A DNA stretch of 64,000 bases from a virus. This document shows positions 61,213-64,000 of this stretch, one piece after another. Under the pieces are notes generated by a model. That model worked only from the letters and a program-made list of their open reading frames with translations, was not told the origin of the DNA and ran no database searches. Both the position numbers and the translations under genes were made by a program. The stretch spans positions 104,245 through 168,244 of the IMG/VR virus record IMGVR_UViG_3300031521_000011; one strand, written 5' to 3'. Position 1 is the stretch's first letter; each line of letters opens with the position of its first letter.

Positions 61213-61926
61213 ATGAATAAATCTATTGAGACACCAGATGGCATTATAGTCACTAATATCAGTAGAGCCAATTCCATAGAGGAGTATTATAAGAATCCAA
61301 ACAAATGCCGACACTGTGGATCTGTTATTAGGGTGAAAGAGAACCGAAAGGTATCAGAAGCCAGGAGAAAGGTGTTTTGTGGTTATTCATGCTCTGCATC
61401 TTACAACAATACATCGTCTCCAAAGAGGAAAGCGAAGAAATCTGGCAAATGTCTTGAATGCGGTATTGTCATCACGTACACACAAGCGCCAAATGGTAAG
61501 TACAATCGACCAAAATATTGTGCTAAATGCTGCCATAAAGTAGGGCTTAGAAACAGATATAGCTCTCAAAATTACAAATGCATCACTACGAATGAAACCA
61601 CTAAAGGTGATATGCGCCTTGCGCTGAAACACGGAAGCCTATTCAAACCTTACATCGTAAAGAATGCCTCTAAGGCTTATCGCGATGCTGGGAAGCCTAA
61701 TATGTGCCTCATTTGCGGATATCCGCGCATTGAAGTTTGTCATATTCAATCCGTTGCGTCTTTTTCAGACACAACTCCGATTTCCGTGATAAATAATCCA
61801 GATAATTTAGTTGGCCTCTGTCCAAACCATCACAAGGAATACGACAGAGGCCAACTCACACTACCTATAGCTGTAGAATATTCAGTGGTAGATATGGCAG
61901 ATGTGAATCAGCCTGGGGCACAGTGA
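61213..61926 (+). CDS. HNH endonuclease
   Basis: 237 residues, the only rightward gene in this region; AGGAGGGG lies 12 bases before the ATG. N-terminal half has several CxxC knuckles (KCRHCGS, KCLECGI, YCAKCC). The C-terminal half is an HNH nuclease: CLICGYP, EVCHIQSV, then NPDNLVGLCPNHHKEYDRG. Such genes are common free-standing homing endonucleases in phages, which matches its reversed orientation among tRNAs. Its last 15 codons overlap the convergent gene 61882. Confidence 0.82.
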   Translation: MNKSIETPDGIIVTNISRANSIEEYYKNPNKCRHCGSVIRVKENRKVSEARRKVFCGYSCSASYNNTSSPKRKAKKSGKCLECGIVITYTQAPNGKYNRPKYCAKCCHKVGLRNRYSSQNYKCITTNETTKGDMRLALKHGSLFKPYIVKNASKAYRDAGKPNMCLICGYPRIEVCHIQSVASFSDTTPISVINNPDNLVGLCPNHHKEYDRGQLTLPIAVEYSVVDMADVNQPGAQ

Positions 61927-62421
61927 TTTGGATGGCCTCATCTTCAGCAAGAAAGCCTCGAGGCTTTTGTGATAATAAGGAGTATTTTGGGTGGCTGTGG
62001 GGAAATCATATACCCATAATGAACCATCCTCATTGAATTTGGCTGCAACAGTATGGAATACCATTCCTCCGAAGTGGAATGTGATAATGCTAACCAGTGG
62101 AATTTGACTTTCCACGGTATGCAGAACGCGATATCCACGGTGTTTAAAGTAATCATCAATACCGGTAGGGCTAACTCCAATTACAATGGGCTCTCCCTGC
62201 TTTTCGTAATACTCCACCAGCTGCCTAAAGTCTGAGAAGTATACACTTCCAATTACTTGTTCGGCGTTCCATGTTGCCGTCACGCCACACCCGCGATCTG
62301 AGATGTTAAGTCCAACTGGAGATTTTTTACCGAAGAAACCAAGGAAAGCATCAATACCGATATAAAAGCTTCCAAATGGAATTGAACTGATACTTGGGTC
62401 GTTCTGAAATAGTAATTTCAT
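61882..62421 (-). CDS. Putative C39/papain-like cysteine peptidase fold protein
   Basis: 179 residues from ATG 62421 (CTGGAGGAAGAA); upstream in-frame codons run through a tRNA and are not coding. DRGCGVTATWNAEQVIG near 38-54 recalls the Cys block of C39-type peptidases, and FHFGGMVFHTVAAKF...WVYDFPT supplies candidate His and Asp. If active it could cut a leader peptide; this is speculative. Confidence 0.5.
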   Translation of the reverse strand: MKLLFQNDPSISSIPFGSFYIGIDAFLGFFGKKSPVGLNISDRGCGVTATWNAEQVIGSVYFSDFRQLVEYYEKQGEPIVIGVSPTGIDDYFKHRGYRVLHTVESQIPLVSIITFHFGGMVFHTVAAKFNEDGSLWVYDFPTATQNTPYYHKSLEAFLLKMRPSKSLCPRLIHICHIYH

Positions 62422-62443
62422 TTCTTCCTCCAGATAAAGGATA

Positions 62444-62520
62444 TGGTCGGGATGATAGGATTTGAACCTACGGCCCCGCGCTCCCAAAGTGCGTGCGCTA
62501 CCAGACTGCGCTACATCCCG
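62444..62520 (-). tRNA. tRNA-Pro (UGG)
   Basis: 77 bases with CCA; acceptor CGGGATG/CATCCCG, loop TTTGGGA; one mismatch in the anticodon stem. Confidence 0.9.
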
Positions 62521-62547
62521 ACGGCCCACATTGCTGTGGGCAATGGT

Positions 62548-62709
62548 TTAGGATTGTTTCTCGAAATTATCAATGGCTTCTTGAGCGGTTTTCATGCTCT
62601 TCAAGCACTCCTGGGGATAGCGCTTCCCGTAAAGCTCAATGAGTTTTCTTACCTGAGCGTCCGTGGCTGGAATATTATCCGTATCCACGCCGTACTTTTC
62701 CATAGACAT
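62548..62709 (-). CDS. Small unknown protein
   Basis: 53 residues, ATG after GAGGTGATTAATC. Helical (DAQVRKLIELYGKRYPQECL). Followed by a GCCCACA/TGTGGGC hairpin and the Pro tRNA; preceded by an extended -10 promoter. Confidence 0.65.
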   Translation of the reverse strand: MSMEKYGVDTDNIPATDAQVRKLIELYGKRYPQECLKSMKTAQEAIDNFEKQS

Positions 62710-62728
62710 GATTAATCACCTCATTGAT

Positions 62729-62740
62729 ATTATAGCACAA
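62729..62740 (-). promoter_or_regulatory. Extended -10 promoter for gene 62548 and tRNA-Pro
   Basis: TTGTGC-TATAAT on the minus strand; no convincing -35. Confidence 0.5.
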
Positions 62741-63085
62741 TTATGCATAGGGAGTAGTATTTTCACGGATCACCTTTTCCATCTGTCGCTTGATTTCAAT
62801 TTTTTCCCTAAGAGCCGCCTCATACATCTCTTTCCTTGCAGGACATGGCTCACAGAGAAATTTGTAGTATGGATCAATGGCCAGGAAATCTAAGTACAGC
62901 TTCAGAAGAACATAATCAGATGTCCCCTTTGTCGGGTCAAGCTTCTTACAGAATGTATTAAATAACCTCTCTACATCAAGACCGACCAGTTCAAGGTTTT
63001 TTTGCATTTCTGTTATGGCAGCTGTCTCCTTAAGGATTGATTCGGCGCGCCGGCTAAGATCTATAGTCATGAGCATCTCTGGCAT
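62741..63085 (-). CDS. Unknown helical protein
   Basis: 114 residues from ATG 63085 (GGAGGTGATTAAT). Mostly helical, with LCEPCPARKEM near 83-93 providing two cysteines. Directly downstream of the SbcD-like gene (1-base gap). Confidence 0.65.
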   Translation of the reverse strand: MPEMLMTIDLSRRAESILKETAAITEMQKNLELVGLDVERLFNTFCKKLDPTKGTSDYVLLKLYLDFLAIDPYYKFLCEPCPARKEMYEAALREKIEIKRQMEKVIRENTTPYA

Positions 63086-63086
63086 A

Positions 63087-63992
63087 TTAATCACCTCCAT
63101 CAATGTTCCCGCCCACTGCTATGTGGGCCTTCTCGATGCGCCGCCGGGCTTCATTTACCACAGCCGTGCTCATGCGGATATCGCCATGCTGCTTGTTCTC
63201 CTCATCTGCAATTAACTGCATGATCTCGAGAATGTCTGTGGTTTTGACCTCGAAATCTGAGATAGATTGAGCAAACACAGCCATCTGCTCTTGCTGCTCT
63301 TTCTCCTTCTCCAGCTGCTCCCTATCCAGCACTTCGTCGGCCGGCTTGGCGCATTTCAATGGAATCAGCCGGATATCGAAGTCGCCCGGGCCGTTGACAA
63401 TGACCAGCGCTACCCGTACATCACGATTGATCTCACCAACTGCTGCAGACACGCGGCCTAGAGCCCCGGGGTTACAGAATAGCTTATTGTTACGCTTAAT
63501 GACACCGAATCCCTCATGCTCATGGCCGGCCAGTACGATATCAGCCTTGGTATCGAGTATGTCATCAATCATCGTGTGAGGGATCGTCTCAAGGCGCTTC
63601 TTGGCGGACAGGTACCCATGCACGATATGAATTTTAACACTCCCCATTGGATTGTTGGGGGAATAATCCTCAGTGCGCCCGCCTTTATCAAGACCGTAGT
63701 AGCTATCACATCCGCTGATACCGACGGTAAAATCATTATCATTGAAGTCGTCGCAGTTTGCGAATTCAACCCAATTATCATCGCCGAGCGGATTATACAG
63801 CCCAGAGCTCATCAGCACGCCAAGCATGGTCCGGCCCACGGTCTCCGGATTGAATCCAAAGATATCATGATTACCGATAACTCCATACAGAGGAACGTCC
63901 CATGCCTTGATGATTCGGAAGATGTCAATTACCACAGAGGGGCTGGGATCGGGACGGTTGAAGATATCCCCACCGCACAGTATGGCGGACAC
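63087..63992 (-). CDS. sbcD: SbcD/Mre11-like metallophosphoesterase nuclease, N-terminus outside the window
   Basis: 301 visible residues. CGGDIFNRP, GVIGNHDIFG, IHIVHGYLSAKKR and LAGHEHEGFG are the calcineurin-like metal-binding motifs; NPGALGRVS follows as in SbcD/Mre11. The first motif (DxH) should lie upstream of the window edge, so the GTG at 63992 is not the real start. A Gln/Glu coiled region near 225-245 follows the catalytic domain. Partner of the split SbcC. Confidence 0.85.
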   Translation of the reverse strand: MSAILCGGDIFNRPDPSPSVVIDIFRIIKAWDVPLYGVIGNHDIFGFNPETVGRTMLGVLMSSGLYNPLGDDNWVEFANCDDFNDNDFTVGISGCDSYYGLDKGGRTEDYSPNNPMGSVKIHIVHGYLSAKKRLETIPHTMIDDILDTKADIVLAGHEHEGFGVIKRNNKLFCNPGALGRVSAAVGEINRDVRVALVIVNGPGDFDIRLIPLKCAKPADEVLDREQLEKEKEQQEQMAVFAQSISDFEVKTTDILEIMQLIADEENKQHGDIRMSTAVVNEARRRIEKAHIAVGGNIDGGD

Positions 63993-64000
63993 CTTGTTCG

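Noticed and set aside
62422-62529. N-terminal extension of the C39-like gene
   Set aside because: This stretch is the antisense-compatible reading of the Pro tRNA; the ATG at 62421 has a perfect ribosome site.

Overview
The window is a 64 kb piece of a large, virulent-type, contractile-tailed (myovirus) phage genome. The host is most likely a Gram-positive Bacillota bacterium. The evidence is strong AGGAGG ribosome binding sites before nearly every gene, an Amidase_3 endolysin followed by XhlA-like and holin-like membrane proteins, peptidoglycan-degrading tail hub proteins, a baseplate J protein, its own replisome and a large tRNA cluster. No integrase, repressor or bacterial housekeeping gene was seen.

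Bases 1-29640 are a rightward late region. It begins with the end of a probable tape measure protein and continues through tail hub/lysin proteins, a baseplate spike, a sigma-70-like factor, a gp25-like wedge, baseplate J and three tail-fibre-type proteins, the last a collagen-like fibre. Next come a methyltransferase and a glycosyltransferase, then the most unusual block of the window. That block holds a roughly 524-residue protein with 111 cysteines spaced every third or fourth residue. Behind a terminator and a fresh consensus promoter follows a radical SAM/SPASM protein interrupted by an intein exactly at the third cysteine of its iron-sulfur motif. After it comes a second protein with a short CXXX-repeat segment. 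Late genes end with a lysis cassette (amidase, XhlA-like, holin-like) and a bidirectional terminator.

Bases 29676-54000 run leftward and carry replication and nucleotide metabolism: a UvsW-like helicase, a TOPRIM primase fused to a P-loop helicase, DNA polymerase III alpha, SbcC/Rad50 split into two genes on either side of the polymerase, a YhaM-like OB/HD protein, a second radical SAM protein, a thymidylate synthase family enzyme and many zinc-ribbon proteins. Among them is a set of very small single-membrane-span proteins, several with individual terminators and an 18-bp promoter-like repeat.

Bases 52000-62500 hold at least 22 tRNA or tRNA-like genes on the minus strand. About half look canonical: Leu CAA, Leu UAA, Leu GAG, Ser UGA, Tyr, Asp, Thr, Ile, Met, Gly and Pro. 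The rest keep D- and T-arms but have anticodon arms that are too short, too long or unpaired. Small accessory genes lie between them: a dual-specificity phosphatase, a DUF2829 protein of the Tad2 anti-Thoeris family, an HNH endonuclease in the opposite orientation and a C39-like protein. The window ends inside an SbcD/Mre11-like nuclease, the natural partner of the split SbcC.

How the parts may work together (inference): the cysteine-rich protein shares a tail-protein-like N-terminus and sits with the fibres, so a phage-encoded radical SAM maturase may crosslink a virion appendage after the enzyme has spliced out its intein. All function calls are read from motifs by eye; no database search was possible.
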